Part shown: positions 10,208-20,269 of the stretch, piece after piece
How positions within the stretch are numbered: position 1 is the first letter of the stretch
Layout: every line of letters begins with the position of its first letter
NCBI GenBank assembly: GCA_001600695.1
Contig: BCKQ01000006.1
Location: forward strand, 946,862 to 1,010,861
Direction of reading: 5' to 3'
Source of the DNA: Ascoidea asiatica
Taxonomy: Eukaryota > Ascomycota > Saccharomycetes > Ascoideales > Ascoideaceae
DNA length: 64,000 nucleotides
Program-made: the position numbers and the translations under genes
The notes under the pieces: generated by a model
Seen by the model: the letters and a program-made list of their open reading frames with translations, nothing else
What the model was told of the DNA's origin: nothing
Databases searched by the model: none

Positions 10208-10563
10208 AATCATATAAATTTAAATATCAAATATAACTAAACTAAATAAATTTATTTGAAAGTCTTATTCTCGTTTAATTCTTTAATTTTTTTTCACTTT
10301 TTTTTAAATTTTCATTTTAAGATAAAAATCACTTTCTGTTTCAAATTATATGTAGGCCTTTTTTAAAATTTGAAGCTACATTTTCAAGATGATAAAGTAT
10401 AAAAATTGTAAGAAAACTTATTACAAATTATAAATTACATATTACAATTACGTACTATAATTATCTATTGAGATTATGTATTATGATTTCAAAATTACTG
10501 AAAACCAAAAAAAAAAAAATATATATTATATACAAATTAATTAGTGAATTAACAACTTATTTC
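10208..10563. other. convergent 3' spacer COP1/RSM18
   Basis: AT-rich region between two converging stop codons, with poly-T, poly-A and short AT runs. No gene is seen; probable polyadenylation signals only. Confidence 0.6.
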
Positions 10564-11247
10564 TTATCTTTTCATAAAAGATCTTGTTACATTAGATAAT
10601 AATCCAGTTGCTCTTGCTCTTTTAATTGCTTTAGACAATCTCTTTTGGGATCTTACAGTAAGACCTACATTTGCATCTCTATGATAAATTTGACCAGTTG
10701 CAGTTAAATAATTAGATAAAAATTGAGGGAAACAAACTAATTTTAAAGGATCTATATGTAATCTAAGAAATTTATCATTTAAGAATTTTAAAGATTTTGA
10801 TTTTGAAGTATTTTTTGTTGGATTTTGAATTTTTTCAAAATCAAGATTTGATAAATGATCAACATTTTTTTTATAACTTTCAGTTCTAACTTTTTTAATT
10901 AAATTTAATTTAGCCATTGAAAAATCAAAAGGATTATAAACAGAACCTTCTTTGAAATTTGAAATAAATTTTTGATTTATTTCAACTTTTTTAACTTCAG
11001 ATGCATTTTGTTCTTCACTAAGTACCTTTTTTAAAAATTTAGGATTATTATTAGTCCATTTAGCGTTAAAATTTGTAGCTAAAATAAATATATATATGTT
11101 AATAAAAATATACTAATAAAAAGGATATTTATAATGATAATTATATTATAACTTACAAGTAGTTGAAAAAGCTTTTTTGAATGAATTAAAAGTTATTATT
11201 TTTTTTGAAAAACAATTGAAAGTACTTAAAGTACTCAGAGAAGACAT
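10564..11247 (-). CDS. RSM18: mitochondrial ribosomal protein bS18m, one intron
   Basis: Small-subunit mitoribosome protein. Two exons on the minus strand: 11247-11157 and 11078-10564, giving 201 residues. The 78-nt intron has donor GTAAGT (11156-11151), branch TATTAAC (11104-11098) and acceptor TTTTAG. Exon 1 encodes a Ser/Thr/Lys-rich mitochondrial presequence (start MSSLSTLSTFNCFSKKIITF). Exon 2 has the family segment YNPFDFSMAKL and the bS18 core YLTATGQIYHRD followed by RSQKRLSKAIKRARATGLL. The ATG inside exon 2 (10917) would remove the targeting signal, so the spliced model is preferred. A CACGTG lies about 190 bp upstream of the start. Confidence 0.88.
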
Positions 11248-11435
11248 TTTTGATTATATTAATTTTCTTTTTCTTCTTAAAGTAGCATTGATTAAATCAA
11301 TATAATGACTTAATATATTCTATTGTATATTATTGTAATAATGTATATCAATTTTTATTCATTTCATTTATTTCATTTATTTCATTCAATCGAATAAAAG
11401 GTCAATATCGAGAAAATCAAAAAAAGAAGAAGTGG

Positions 11436-11441
11436 CACGTG
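11436..11441. promoter_or_regulatory. CACGTG E-box upstream of RSM18
   Basis: GGCACGTGAC context in the RSM18-YHM2 spacer (11248-11580). E-boxes of this form are bound by Cbf1-like factors, which in several non-Saccharomyces yeasts regulate ribosomal and mitochondrial genes. The role here is inferred from position only. Confidence 0.4.
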
Positions 11442-11580
11442 ACTTTAGTTAGTGATATTAAAGTTACTTTAATTTGCCAATAATTTACTTTTACCTTTAA
11501 ATGAAAGGTGAATGAATCTATTGAAGGTATATTTATATAAGTATATTATTATACAGTATATAATGAAGAAATGTTTATGA

Positions 11581-12504
11581 TTATTTTAGGGCAGATTTAT
11601 TTTTTTGCCAAATAGCTATTTTTTCTTTAAACATATCACCAATACTAACCATGAAAATAGTTTGCCAAATACCTAAACCAATTCTTGGAGTTACACCTCT
11701 ATAAAGACCTTTAATACCATTAGTATTATAAATATATTTAAAAGCAGAAAGTACATTTAAATTTTTTGGTCTATTTAAATCTTTTGTTTTACTTTGTAAT
11801 TCAACTCTAATAACTTCAATTGGTTGATTCCAAGCAGATAAACCACCACCAACAGCAGAAGCTAAAACTTTTTCATAAATATTTAATTTTTCATCAATTG
11901 ATTTATTTGTAATTTTTTTAATTAAATCTTCAGATAATCTTGCAAAACCAAATCTTGAACCCCAATTTGTACATTGTCTAATTGCAACAGCATTTACACC
12001 TTTATTTATACCTTTAATACCTTCTTTTGCATAAATTTTTTTAAAAACTTGAAAAGTTGAATCAATTGGAGTACCTAAATTAGCTTGTTTTGATCTTGTA
12101 ATTTCAACAGTTTTCATACAAGTACAAAACCCCATAGTTGCATAAGCTTGAGCAATACCACCAATCATACCACCACCAATACCAGAAATAAAATTAGTTG
12201 CACCAAATAATTTACAATAATATTCAGCTTCTGCAGAAACAAATAATAATACACCACCTTTTGTACCAGCTTCAATCCAAGCCCAAGGTATTAAACCTTG
12301 ATAAAAACCTAAAGGACCACCTCTTGACCAAATATATTTAACAGATTTTAATATACCAAAACTTCTATTTGCAGCCATTGTAGTTTTTGTAACTTCTAAA
12401 GGTTGACCTAAAGTTGAAACTTCAACTAAATTTAAAGCAGCTCCAAGAAGTATATTACTTGGATTAATTGGTTTTTTTTTTAATTCAGTTTTTTCAGATG
12501 ACAT
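11581..12504 (-). CDS. YHM2: mitochondrial citrate/2-oxoglutarate carrier
   Basis: Inner-membrane carrier exchanging citrate for oxoglutarate and supporting NADPH shuttling. The 307-residue product is the usual carrier length and has three repeats. Carrier signatures are QPLEVTKT in repeat 1 and NQPIEVIRVE in repeat 3; repeat 2 has the divergent GFCTCMKTVEITR typical of Yhm2. Segments such as FYQGLIPWAWIEAGTKGG and GLYRGVTPRIGLGIWQTIFM match remembered Yhm2 closely. No intron. It is transcribed toward RSM18 in the same direction, with about 330 bp between its stop and the RSM18 start. Confidence 0.94.
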   Translation of the reverse strand: MSSEKTELKKKPINPSNILLGAALNLVEVSTLGQPLEVTKTTMAANRSFGILKSVKYIWSRGGPLGFYQGLIPWAWIEAGTKGGVLLFVSAEAEYYCKLFGATNFISGIGGGMIGGIAQAYATMGFCTCMKTVEITRSKQANLGTPIDSTFQVFKKIYAKEGIKGINKGVNAVAIRQCTNWGSRFGFARLSEDLIKKITNKSIDEKLNIYEKVLASAVGGGLSAWNQPIEVIRVELQSKTKDLNRPKNLNVLSAFKYIYNTNGIKGLYRGVTPRIGLGIWQTIFMVSIGDMFKEKIAIWQKNKSALK

Positions 12505-13555
12505 TTTTATTTTTTTATTTTTTTATTTGAAAATAGATATAATATAAAATTTAGAGATAAGGAAAGGAAAAAGGAAAAAGGAAAAAGGAAAAAGGAAAAA
12601 AGCAAAATATGAAAAGCAAAAATCAAGAAAATATAAATATTATGTATATGTATATATATATATATATTAATTGAGTCTATTTCAGATGAGATAAGAAATT
12701 GTAAGAATCAATCAATCTCAGTCAATTAATTAATTATAAAAATGAAATTAAAAGTTTAATAAATTTAAAGAAATATAAACAATAAATATCTAAAAAAAAA
12801 GAAATGGAAAAAGAAAATAAAAGAAAAGAATACAAATAAACAATTGAACAATAATACAATAATAAAAAACAGATTAAAGTTATAATTGAGATTGAGATTA
12901 AGATTGAAATGCAATGAAAATAGAGACAAAAGCCAATTGAAAAAAAAAAAGTCAAATAAAGTTAAAAGAAGAGAAAAGACCAAAATTTTAGATTTCTCCA
13001 GGATATTCAAATCAAAGACTGCGAAAAGTGAAAGGTGAAGGAAGGTGAAGGTTTAGTATGAAGATTAAGATGAAGATTAAGATGAAGATGAAAGGGATTT
13101 GGCAGTCTTCTGGCTAGAAAGCATTTCTCTACCAGTACGTAGCAGTGCAATCTGGAGCCAGAGTCTGAGGGTGCAACTGACGATGCAAGACACTCGCCGG
13201 GATCGGATCTGGCACGTGCTTATCCAGAGCACGGCCACATCGACCCAGCCATCTGGTTTCTGGATTTAGCCAGGCGTGGTGTTAGTGTGGCGCATCCCCG
13301 GGAATGTCCTATTTTATGAATTCTGATAAATATTGGGGCAGAGCTTGTCCTGGATGGGATTTTCTGCTTGCAAAGAAGCCGGTGTCCAAATGCCGGCGCC
13401 CGGTTCCATACAACAATTTCCAAATTTTTCACTATTTGATATTTAGTACTGTACCAGTACTGTAATAAATTTATATTTATTTATTGATTTATTTCACTTT
13501 TTGTTTATATTACATTTTACTTTCTTGATATTTATAAAATATAACTAATTTCAAA
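12505..13555. promoter_or_regulatory. divergent region YHM2/PEX11 with repeats and GC island
   Basis: Upstream of both YHM2 (-) and the PEX11-like gene (+). From YHM2 outward: a purine tract with about five units of GGAAAAA (12559-12603), a TA run near 12650, and a GATGAAGATTAA tandem near 13060-13090. Next comes a GC-rich island at about 13090-13430 with a CACGTG (13213-13218) and GC-rich words such as CCCCGGG. The doubled word AGTACTGTACCAGTACTGTA follows near 13446. Minus-strand open frames here are not gene-like and lack an ATG at the required position. Confidence 0.55.
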
Positions 13556-14401
13556 ATGTCAAAGATTTTTTTATCTAAATATTCATTGAATAAATCATTG
13601 GATCTATTAATTGGTACAATTCCTGGAAAAGATAAATTAACAAAATTTTTACAATTTTTTTTTCAATTAATTTCGTTAATTTTACATCAAGATATTCCAA
13701 TAAATATATATTATGATTTAATTTTTTCTAATTTTAATGTCATTAACAATAACCTTACCAATGATAACAAAATAAATAATTTTGGTATAAAATTCAAAGA
13801 TGAAATTGAAACTTTTGATTTAATATTTATTTCAAAATTAGTTCCATATATTTCAATATTTAGAAAAACTTTAAGATTTGGTTCTTTATTTTATAAATTT
13901 AAAATTTTAATAATAAGTTTCAATCAATTTTTTAAATTCAAAATCAGTTTTAATTATATTTTCAATCTCATCCAATTAATCCTATCTTTTTATTATACTT
14001 TATTTGATGAATTAAATTTATTAATTAGATTAAAATTATTTGAAAATTTACCAATAAATTTAGTCACAGAGAATTTTATAAAAATGTCTTTCAATAATGA
14101 ATTAATTGCTTTATTCTTAAATACAATTTATTTATTATCTTCAAATTTATTAAGAATTTTAAATTTAATTAAATTTAATAATAAAATTTCATCTAAAAAA
14201 ACTAAAAGTAAAAGTAAAAATTTGAAATTGAAATTAAAATTCAATCATAATTATATTCTTTACTTAGACACTTTCAGATTAATCAATGAACTTATTATGC
14301 ATTCAATACTATTATTTAAAATTCCATGTTATTCTTCAATATTTGTTTTCTTTGGTCTTTTCTCTTCTTCTTCTTCCATCATCATTTTCTTAAATCAATA
14401 A
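13556..14401 (+). CDS. Pex11-family peroxisomal membrane protein
   Basis: Probable peroxisome elongation/division factor. The 281-residue product is hydrophobic and basic, like Pex11 proteins. Supporting segments are GKDKLTKFLQFFFQLISL near the N-terminus, the central SIFRKTLRFGSLFYKFK (the family's basic amphipathic region) and FYYTLFDELNLLIRLKLF (family pattern with D.xNLL). A hydrophobic stretch lies at the C-terminus (about 258-279). It could be Pex11, Pex11C or Pex25/27-type; the low similarity does not let me choose. The start is the ATG at 13556 after an A-rich context. The upstream island at 13090-13430 may be its regulatory region. Confidence 0.65.
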   Translation: MSKIFLSKYSLNKSLDLLIGTIPGKDKLTKFLQFFFQLISLILHQDIPINIYYDLIFSNFNVINNNLTNDNKINNFGIKFKDEIETFDLIFISKLVPYISIFRKTLRFGSLFYKFKILIISFNQFFKFKISFNYIFNLIQLILSFYYTLFDELNLLIRLKLFENLPINLVTENFIKMSFNNELIALFLNTIYLLSSNLLRILNLIKFNNKISSKKTKSKSKNLKLKLKFNHNYILYLDTFRLINELIMHSILLFKIPCYSSIFVFFGLFSSSSSIIIFLNQ

Positions 14402-14919
14402 TAAATATAAAATTAATAAACATTAAATTGATAAATGCAGCATAGCTGGAATGAAGCCAGTTTCACGGCGCCCCTCCAATCTCAACCAGCATCTTCAGCC
14501 CGATTTTCCTCCGCTTTTTTGGTTTCTTAATGCGATTTTATCGAAATAAAAAATAAAAATTAAAAAATAAAAACTAAAAATAAACATCAAAAAAAAGACA
14601 GAAGTGAAAATAAAAACACAAAAAATAAAAAGAATATAAGCGACACTGTTCCCAGTTTATATTTCAAATTAAGTATTATTTTAATCTCACTCATTCTTTT
14701 ACATTTCTTTTCATAATCATATATTATATATCCTATAAATATACGTATAAATTCCTATTGTCTTTTATTTCAATCTTCGTTTTTTTTATTCTCATTTTTT
14801 TTGATCCAAATAGAAACCTATATTATATAACTATACTATAAAATCAAATTAAACGCTGTATCATCAATCAATCAATCAATCAATCAATTATATATATATA
14901 TATACACATAATATTCTAA
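14402..14919. other. intergenic region before BUL1-like gene
   Basis: Contains a short GC-rich patch (about 14440-14520), A-rich runs, and just before the next ATG a simple-sequence tract of ATCA repeats followed by TA repeats (about 14862-14905). No gene is seen. Confidence 0.6.
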
Positions 14920-17499
14920 ATGTTTAAATCAATAAAGGCTTTTGCTTCAGGAACTAGTCTATCTCAATCTGAATCACAATATCAAAATAAAAATGAAAAT
15001 GACAATAATAAAAATTCTGATGATTTTCCCGAAATTGAAAGAGTTAGAACAAATGGTAATCATTTAACAATTGAAGATGAAAATAATGGTCTAAATAATT
15101 CAAATTATAATCAATTACCTCCACCTTTCAAAAATCATCAACAACAACAGCAACAGCAACAACAATTACCTGCTCATATTTTACCTTCTTTTCAAATGTA
15201 TCAAGCTTTTATAAGATCAAATTTATATTCAAATAATTCTTCGGATCAAAATGATCTATTATTAGCTGGTTCAAATGATGATACTTTACAAATTTCTCCT
15301 CCAAAGTATCCAATTTCTTCTTCTCCTTCTTCTCATACTAATAATTATAATACTAATAATAACATACCAGATAATAATAATAATAATAACAATAATGATG
15401 ATGATCCTCATTCATATAATCCAACTTCTGATGGTCATATATTTCCAACAATTGACATAAATTCATTTCATCAACCTTTAACAAATAATATAATTCCAAT
15501 TTCTTTAAATTCAAATAATAATTCTTCAATAATGTATGAAAATTTAAAATATCTTAAAACTAATATTAATGATAATTTAATTATAAAAATTATTGTAACT
15601 GAAAAAATTCCAACTCCAAATAATGATTTTCCAAAAATTAATGTTTTAAAAGAAGTTTCAAATGGTGATTTAATTCAAGGTTATGTAATTATTGAAAATA
15701 TTTCAAATAAAAAAATTAAATTTCAAAATTTTTATGTTTCTTTAGAAGGTAAAATTATTGTTTCAAAAAATGAAAAAACTTTAATAACGAAACAAATTTT
15801 AGAAATGATAGATTTAAGTGCTTCTTGGTCTTTTGGTGATATTTTATCAACTTATGGTATATCTTATGATAGATCTGAAACAACTTATGAAGATAAAATT
15901 GATCATTCATTTATTGGTTTTCCAGATAATAGAATTTTAGAACCAAAATCAAAATATAAAAAATTTTTTACTTTTACTTTACCAAATCAATTATTAGATA
16001 ATTATTGTAGACATAATATTCAATCTCATATAATTTTACCTCCAAGTTTTAATATTGATAATTTTAGTAAATGTACAAATTCTTATGATATTGAATTTAA
16101 TTCTTTATTAGGAATTGGTTGTCGTAAACAACATGGTACTCCAATTTTATTAAAAGATTATTCTGGTAAAAATATGTGTATAAATTATTCAATTAATGCA
16201 AATTTAATAACAAAAAAGGATAAAAAATTTATTTTAAATAAAAATGATCCATTAGATAGATTTTGTATATCTTCTTTAAAAAAATTTGATATAAGAGTTG
16301 TTCCATTAAAAAATAATTTTTTTTTAAATAATAATGATAAATTTTTTAATGAATTAAATTTCTCAAATTTAGAAATTAAAAGAATTGAAACTTATATTTC
16401 CAATGAAATTAATGATTTAGAAGCAAATGGATCTGAATCATTATTATCTCAAAATTTCGAAAATGAAAATAATAGTAATAATAGTAATAATAGTAATAAT
16501 AGTAATAATAGTAGTGTGAGTACTTTAATTACACCAGCTACTTCAAATAGTAATATAACTCAATTACCTATAGTAAGACCATCAAATTTAACCAAGAAAT
16601 TAAGTCAATTAAGAACTCAAACGGTTTCAAATATATTAACTGAAAATAATATTAATCATAAAAAAAATATTAATTCAGATTATAATAATGAAAATATAAA
16701 ATATTTTGAAATTGGTAAATTAAATCTTAAAAAAATTAAAAAAATTTCATTATTTGCTGATAGTTCAAAAATTAATATCAATAAAGAAGAAGAAAAAGTA
16801 TTAGAAAGAAAATATGGAGAATTTAATGGTAAAGTTAAAATTGAAGAATATGATTTTCAATATTTATGTCCAAATATGGTTTTACATCAAAATAAAAGTA
16901 TTAGAGAAGCTAATGAAAAATTTTTCAAAAAAAATTCAAATGGTAAAGGAGAGTTTATTAAAAGTATTGAATTTATAATTGAAAAAAATAAAGTTGAAAC
17001 TCAAATTAAAATTAGTAATATACATATTAATTTAATTTCTATAACTACATCAAGTAAAAGATCAGTACCCTTTTTAATTAATCATGAATTTTTTTTAAAT
17101 AATGGAGAAAAATTTGAAAGACATAAAAAAACGTTTGAAAGTTTTGAAAATAGAATTAAAGAATTAGATGAAATCAATCGAAAAAAAATTTCAAGAAGTA
17201 TAATGTATGATATCGAAGCAGTTAATGAATTAATATATAAAAAAGATGAAATTGAATTATTTGAGAATATTAAAATAATCAAAGATGAAAATTGGGAATC
17301 AAATGAAAAAATAAATAAAATCTCAAAAAGAATAAAAATTGAATTCGATGTAATTCGAAGTATGAAGTTAACTCTTTTGCCAGATTTTCAAAGCTGTTTA
17401 ATAAGTAGACTCTATTATATTCAATTGAAGATTGAATTTGATCATAAATTCAGTATTATAGTTCTAATTCCTACATATGTATCAAAACAGTTAAATTAA
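14920..17499 (+). CDS. Bul1/Bul2-like arrestin-related Rsp5 adaptor
   Basis: Likely adaptor that recruits the Rsp5 ubiquitin ligase to plasma-membrane permeases for ubiquitination and endocytosis. In the 859-residue product the N-terminal 200 residues are Asn/Gln-rich, with a poly-Gln run at about 74-82, HILPSFQMYQ at about 86-95 and a PPKY motif at 127-130 fitting the PPxY ligand of Rsp5 WW domains. Residues about 210-470 look like the Bul1 N-terminal arrestin fold (FPKINVLKEVSNGDLIQGYV, FYVSLEGKI, SFIGFPDNRILEPKSKYKKF). The C-terminal third (about 590-859) matches the position of the Bul1 C-terminal domain. An Asn/Ser repeat at about 520-535 separates them. The family call rests on remembered Bul1. 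Confidence 0.75.
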   Translation: MFKSIKAFASGTSLSQSESQYQNKNENDNNKNSDDFPEIERVRTNGNHLTIEDENNGLNNSNYNQLPPPFKNHQQQQQQQQQLPAHILPSFQMYQAFIRSNLYSNNSSDQNDLLLAGSNDDTLQISPPKYPISSSPSSHTNNYNTNNNIPDNNNNNNNNDDDPHSYNPTSDGHIFPTIDINSFHQPLTNNIIPISLNSNNNSSIMYENLKYLKTNINDNLIIKIIVTEKIPTPNNDFPKINVLKEVSNGDLIQGYVIIENISNKKIKFQNFYVSLEGKIIVSKNEKTLITKQILEMIDLSASWSFGDILSTYGISYDRSETTYEDKIDHSFIGFPDNRILEPKSKYKKFFTFTLPNQLLDNYCRHNIQSHIILPPSFNIDNFSKCTNSYDIEFNSLLGIGCRKQHGTPILLKDYSGKNMCINYSINANLITKKDKKFILNKNDPLDRFCISSLKKFDIRVVPLKNNFFLNNNDKFFNELNFSNLEIKRIETYISNEINDLEANGSESLLSQNFENENNSNNSNNSNNSNNSSVSTLITPATSNSNITQLPIVRPSNLTKKLSQLRTQTVSNILTENNINHKKNINSDYNNENIKYFEIGKLNLKKIKKISLFADSSKININKEEEKVLERKYGEFNGKVKIEEYDFQYLCPNMVLHQNKSIREANEKFFKKNSNGKGEFIKSIEFIIEKNKVETQIKISNIHINLISITTSSKRSVPFLINHEFFLNNGEKFERHKKTFESFENRIKELDEINRKKISRSIMYDIEAVNELIYKKDEIELFENIKIIKDENWESNEKINKISKRIKIEFDVIRSMKLTLLPDFQSCLISRLYYIQLKIEFDHKFSIIVLIPTYVSKQLN

Positions 17500-18389
17500 A
17501 TTAATTATTATTAAACTTTTCTCAGATTGTAATTTTTTTTTACTTTCTTCTGTAAATTAATTTTTCTTTCTTCTTTAAATAAGAACAGAAAAAAGATTTC
17601 TCTTAAAAATTATGAGCCGGGAAGATCCTAGCCGATATCCGAAATTTTTTTGGCCAAAAACTGGGTCTTTTTAAGACCCATCACATTGGATTCAAAAAAA
17701 AAACATTCGAATTGACGGGTAATTTTTTGATACGCCACGCAAGTTTTATATATCTGTTTATGGTAATTGCGCCATTTTACACGGCCACCTTGCGGTGAAT
17801 GCAACCAAATTTAACAATAAATTTAGCAATGCAGTAACAGTTAATAACAGTGAGAAATATCACAGAATCCGGTGAGTATGGCAATTGTTTATCGCGCTTG
17901 AACTCAGGAATATTCTATGCTTACATTACTGGCACAGTGCCGACACATTGATACATTGATACATTGATACATTAGTGCATTGATACTGGATATCCATTGA
18001 TATACTGTATGATATGGGTGGGTATGAATTAAATTTACTGGAACTAAAGAAAGTCATACTTCTGAATATTTCCATTTCTAACTGAAGAATATTTATCCAA
18101 CATTTTAGGATTATCTCATAAGCTACTTATTTTCTAAATTTATCTTGTCATCATTGTTTATTTAGTTATCACTTCTTTAGTTCCTCATCGAAAGAAGCTT
18201 TCAGAATATTCAGCTTCCAGATTATCCCAATAAAATTTATATCAATATCATATTTATTCTTTCTTTTCTTTTATTTTCTTTTTAATTATTATTTTCTTTT
18301 TTTGGAAATTATATTATATCATATTATTTTATTTTATTTTATATAATAATTATTGATTTACAAGTGTATCAAAAAAACTAATATTTATA
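17500..18389. other. intergenic region before BRF1
   Basis: Holds an 8-bp-arm hairpin (TGGGTCTT/AAGACCCA, 17662-17680), a GC-richer segment (about 17600-17800) and an 8-bp tandem repeat ATTGATAC, about 3.3 copies at 17946-17972. The last 150 bp are AT-rich promoter-like sequence. No tRNA or reading frame is supported. Confidence 0.6.
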
Positions 18390-19934
18390 ATGGATTCTCA
18401 TAAACAAAAACCAAAACGAAGATGTCCAAATTGTCATAGTACTCAATTAGTAAAGGATACAACATCTCCTTCTTCTGATATATCTTGTAGGAATTGTGGT
18501 TCTCTTGTTGAAGAAAATCCAATTGTTTCTGAAGTTACTTTTGGAGAATCTTCATCTGGTGCTGCAACTGTTAATGGTTCTTTTGTTGCTTTAGATGGTG
18601 CTAGATCTGGTGGTTCTTTTAATCCCAGATCTATATCTTCTTTACAATCAAGAGAGTTAACTTTAAGTAATGCAAAAAGAAAAATTAAAGCCTTAGCTTG
18701 GTCTTTAAAAGTTCCGGAGTTTGCTTCAGAATCTGCTTTTGGTTGGTTTAAATTAGCTTTAACAAATAATTTTGTTAAAGGTAGAAGAACAAATAATGTT
18801 ATTGCTGCTTGTCTTTATGTTGCTTGTAGAAAAGAAAAAACTCATCATATGTTAATTGAATTTAGTTCTCAATTACAAACTTCTGTTTTTACTCTTGGTT
18901 CAACTTATATGAAAATGGTTAAAGCTTTACATATAACTTCAATTCCATTAACTGATCCTTCTGTTTATGTTCAAAGCTTTTGTGATCAACTTGATTTTGG
19001 TGATAAAACCGTTAAAGTTGTAAAAGATGCTGTGAAAATTGCTAAAATTATGTCAAAAGAATGGATTCAAGAAGGTAGAAGACCCGCTGGTGTTGCTGGT
19101 GCTTCTGTATTCTTAGCTGCTAGAGTTAATAATTTTAGAAGAACTCATACTGAAATTGTTGCAGTTTCTCATGTAGCTGAAGATACAATTCAAAAAAGAC
19201 TTAATGAATTTAAAGAAACTGGTTCTGGTTCACTTTCAATTTCTAAATTTAGAGATGAAAAAGTTGATGAAAATTCTGCTATAAAAACTTCTTTACCACC
19301 AAGTTTTAAAAGAAATAAAGCAAAAGAAAAAAAATTAAAAAATAAATCTCAAAAATCTGAAGCTGATGTTAAAAGTGATCCTTTAATGCAAATGGTATTT
19401 CAAGATGGTCAATTAACTGAACAAGAAATTCAACTTCAAATTAAAAAATTTTTAAAAAAAAAATCAATATCTGGTAATGATAATAATGACAATGATAATA
19501 ATAGTGATAATGATAGTGATACTAATGACAAATTTCCAAGTGTACCTAAAATAACAAAATTAGAAATTGCTTCTAAATTACCAACATCGGAAGAAATTCT
19601 TAATAAAATCTCTTCAAAAACAGATACATTTTCTGATTTAGATGATGATGAATTAGATGATTGGATTGTTACAGAAGAAGAAGCGAAACAAAAAGAAGAA
19701 GTATGGGTTAATTTAAATGCTGATTATTTAATCGAAGAAAAAAAGAAACAGTTGAAAAGAGAAAGTGATGAAATATCTGGTCATGCTCAACCTAAAAAGA
19801 AACCAAGAAATAAATTTAAAGATGATCCTGAATCTGGTAAAAAAGAAGGTAGTCATCCTTCTGATGCTTTAATAACAAAATCTCTAAGTAAAAAAATCAA
19901 TTATAATGTTGTTAAAGATTTATTTGGAGAATAA
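18390..19934 (+). CDS. BRF1: TFIIIB subunit Brf1
   Basis: RNA polymerase III initiation factor that bridges TBP, TFIIIC and Pol III at tRNA and 5S genes. In the 514-residue product (S. cerevisiae 596) a zinc ribbon uses Cys12, Cys15, Cys33 and Cys36 (CPNC...CRNC). Two cyclin-fold repeats follow at about 85-165 and 180-275, with GRRTNNVIAACLYVACRKEK and EGRRPAGVAGASVFLAAR. The conserved Brf homology segment that binds TBP lies near 408-450 (DDDELDDWIVTEEEAK...VWVNLNADYL). The tail is basic. No intron. TFIIB itself is excluded by the C-terminal extension and this segment. Confidence 0.95.
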   Translation: MDSHKQKPKRRCPNCHSTQLVKDTTSPSSDISCRNCGSLVEENPIVSEVTFGESSSGAATVNGSFVALDGARSGGSFNPRSISSLQSRELTLSNAKRKIKALAWSLKVPEFASESAFGWFKLALTNNFVKGRRTNNVIAACLYVACRKEKTHHMLIEFSSQLQTSVFTLGSTYMKMVKALHITSIPLTDPSVYVQSFCDQLDFGDKTVKVVKDAVKIAKIMSKEWIQEGRRPAGVAGASVFLAARVNNFRRTHTEIVAVSHVAEDTIQKRLNEFKETGSGSLSISKFRDEKVDENSAIKTSLPPSFKRNKAKEKKLKNKSQKSEADVKSDPLMQMVFQDGQLTEQEIQLQIKKFLKKKSISGNDNNDNDNNSDNDSDTNDKFPSVPKITKLEIASKLPTSEEILNKISSKTDTFSDLDDDELDDWIVTEEEAKQKEEVWVNLNADYLIEEKKKQLKRESDEISGHAQPKKKPRNKFKDDPESGKKEGSHPSDALITKSLSKKINYNVVKDLFGE

Positions 19935-20269
19935 TCAAAAAATATTTATTTTATTTTTTCTTAAAACTTTTATGCTATATTCTTAAATCAGTAATGTTCT
20001 TTTTATAACCCTTTCAGTTTTATATCTTTTATTATATTTCTCTTTCATTGTATTTATATAACCAACTCTTAGTTTATTAATCCTTTTCATCTTTTTAATA
20101 AAACCTCTACCAAAAAAAAACTTCTTTATAGACATTTATAACTAAAAAATAAAATTTTTTTACAAACAACCTCAAAACCATGTTCATACTGTATTCAATA
20201 TTGCACATACAGTATATTAAAATGAACTTTTCAAGTATAGATATACAGTATATATATATACTATATAGT
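19935..20269. other. convergent spacer BRF1/CDC9
   Basis: AT-rich spacer between converging stops; includes several CATACAGTATA-like words and a TA run just before the CDC9 stop. No gene. Confidence 0.55.

Noticed and set aside
13220..13432. 70-codon minus-strand frame in the GC island
   Set aside because: Begins with GTG, no homology, and is explained by GC-rich composition lacking stops.
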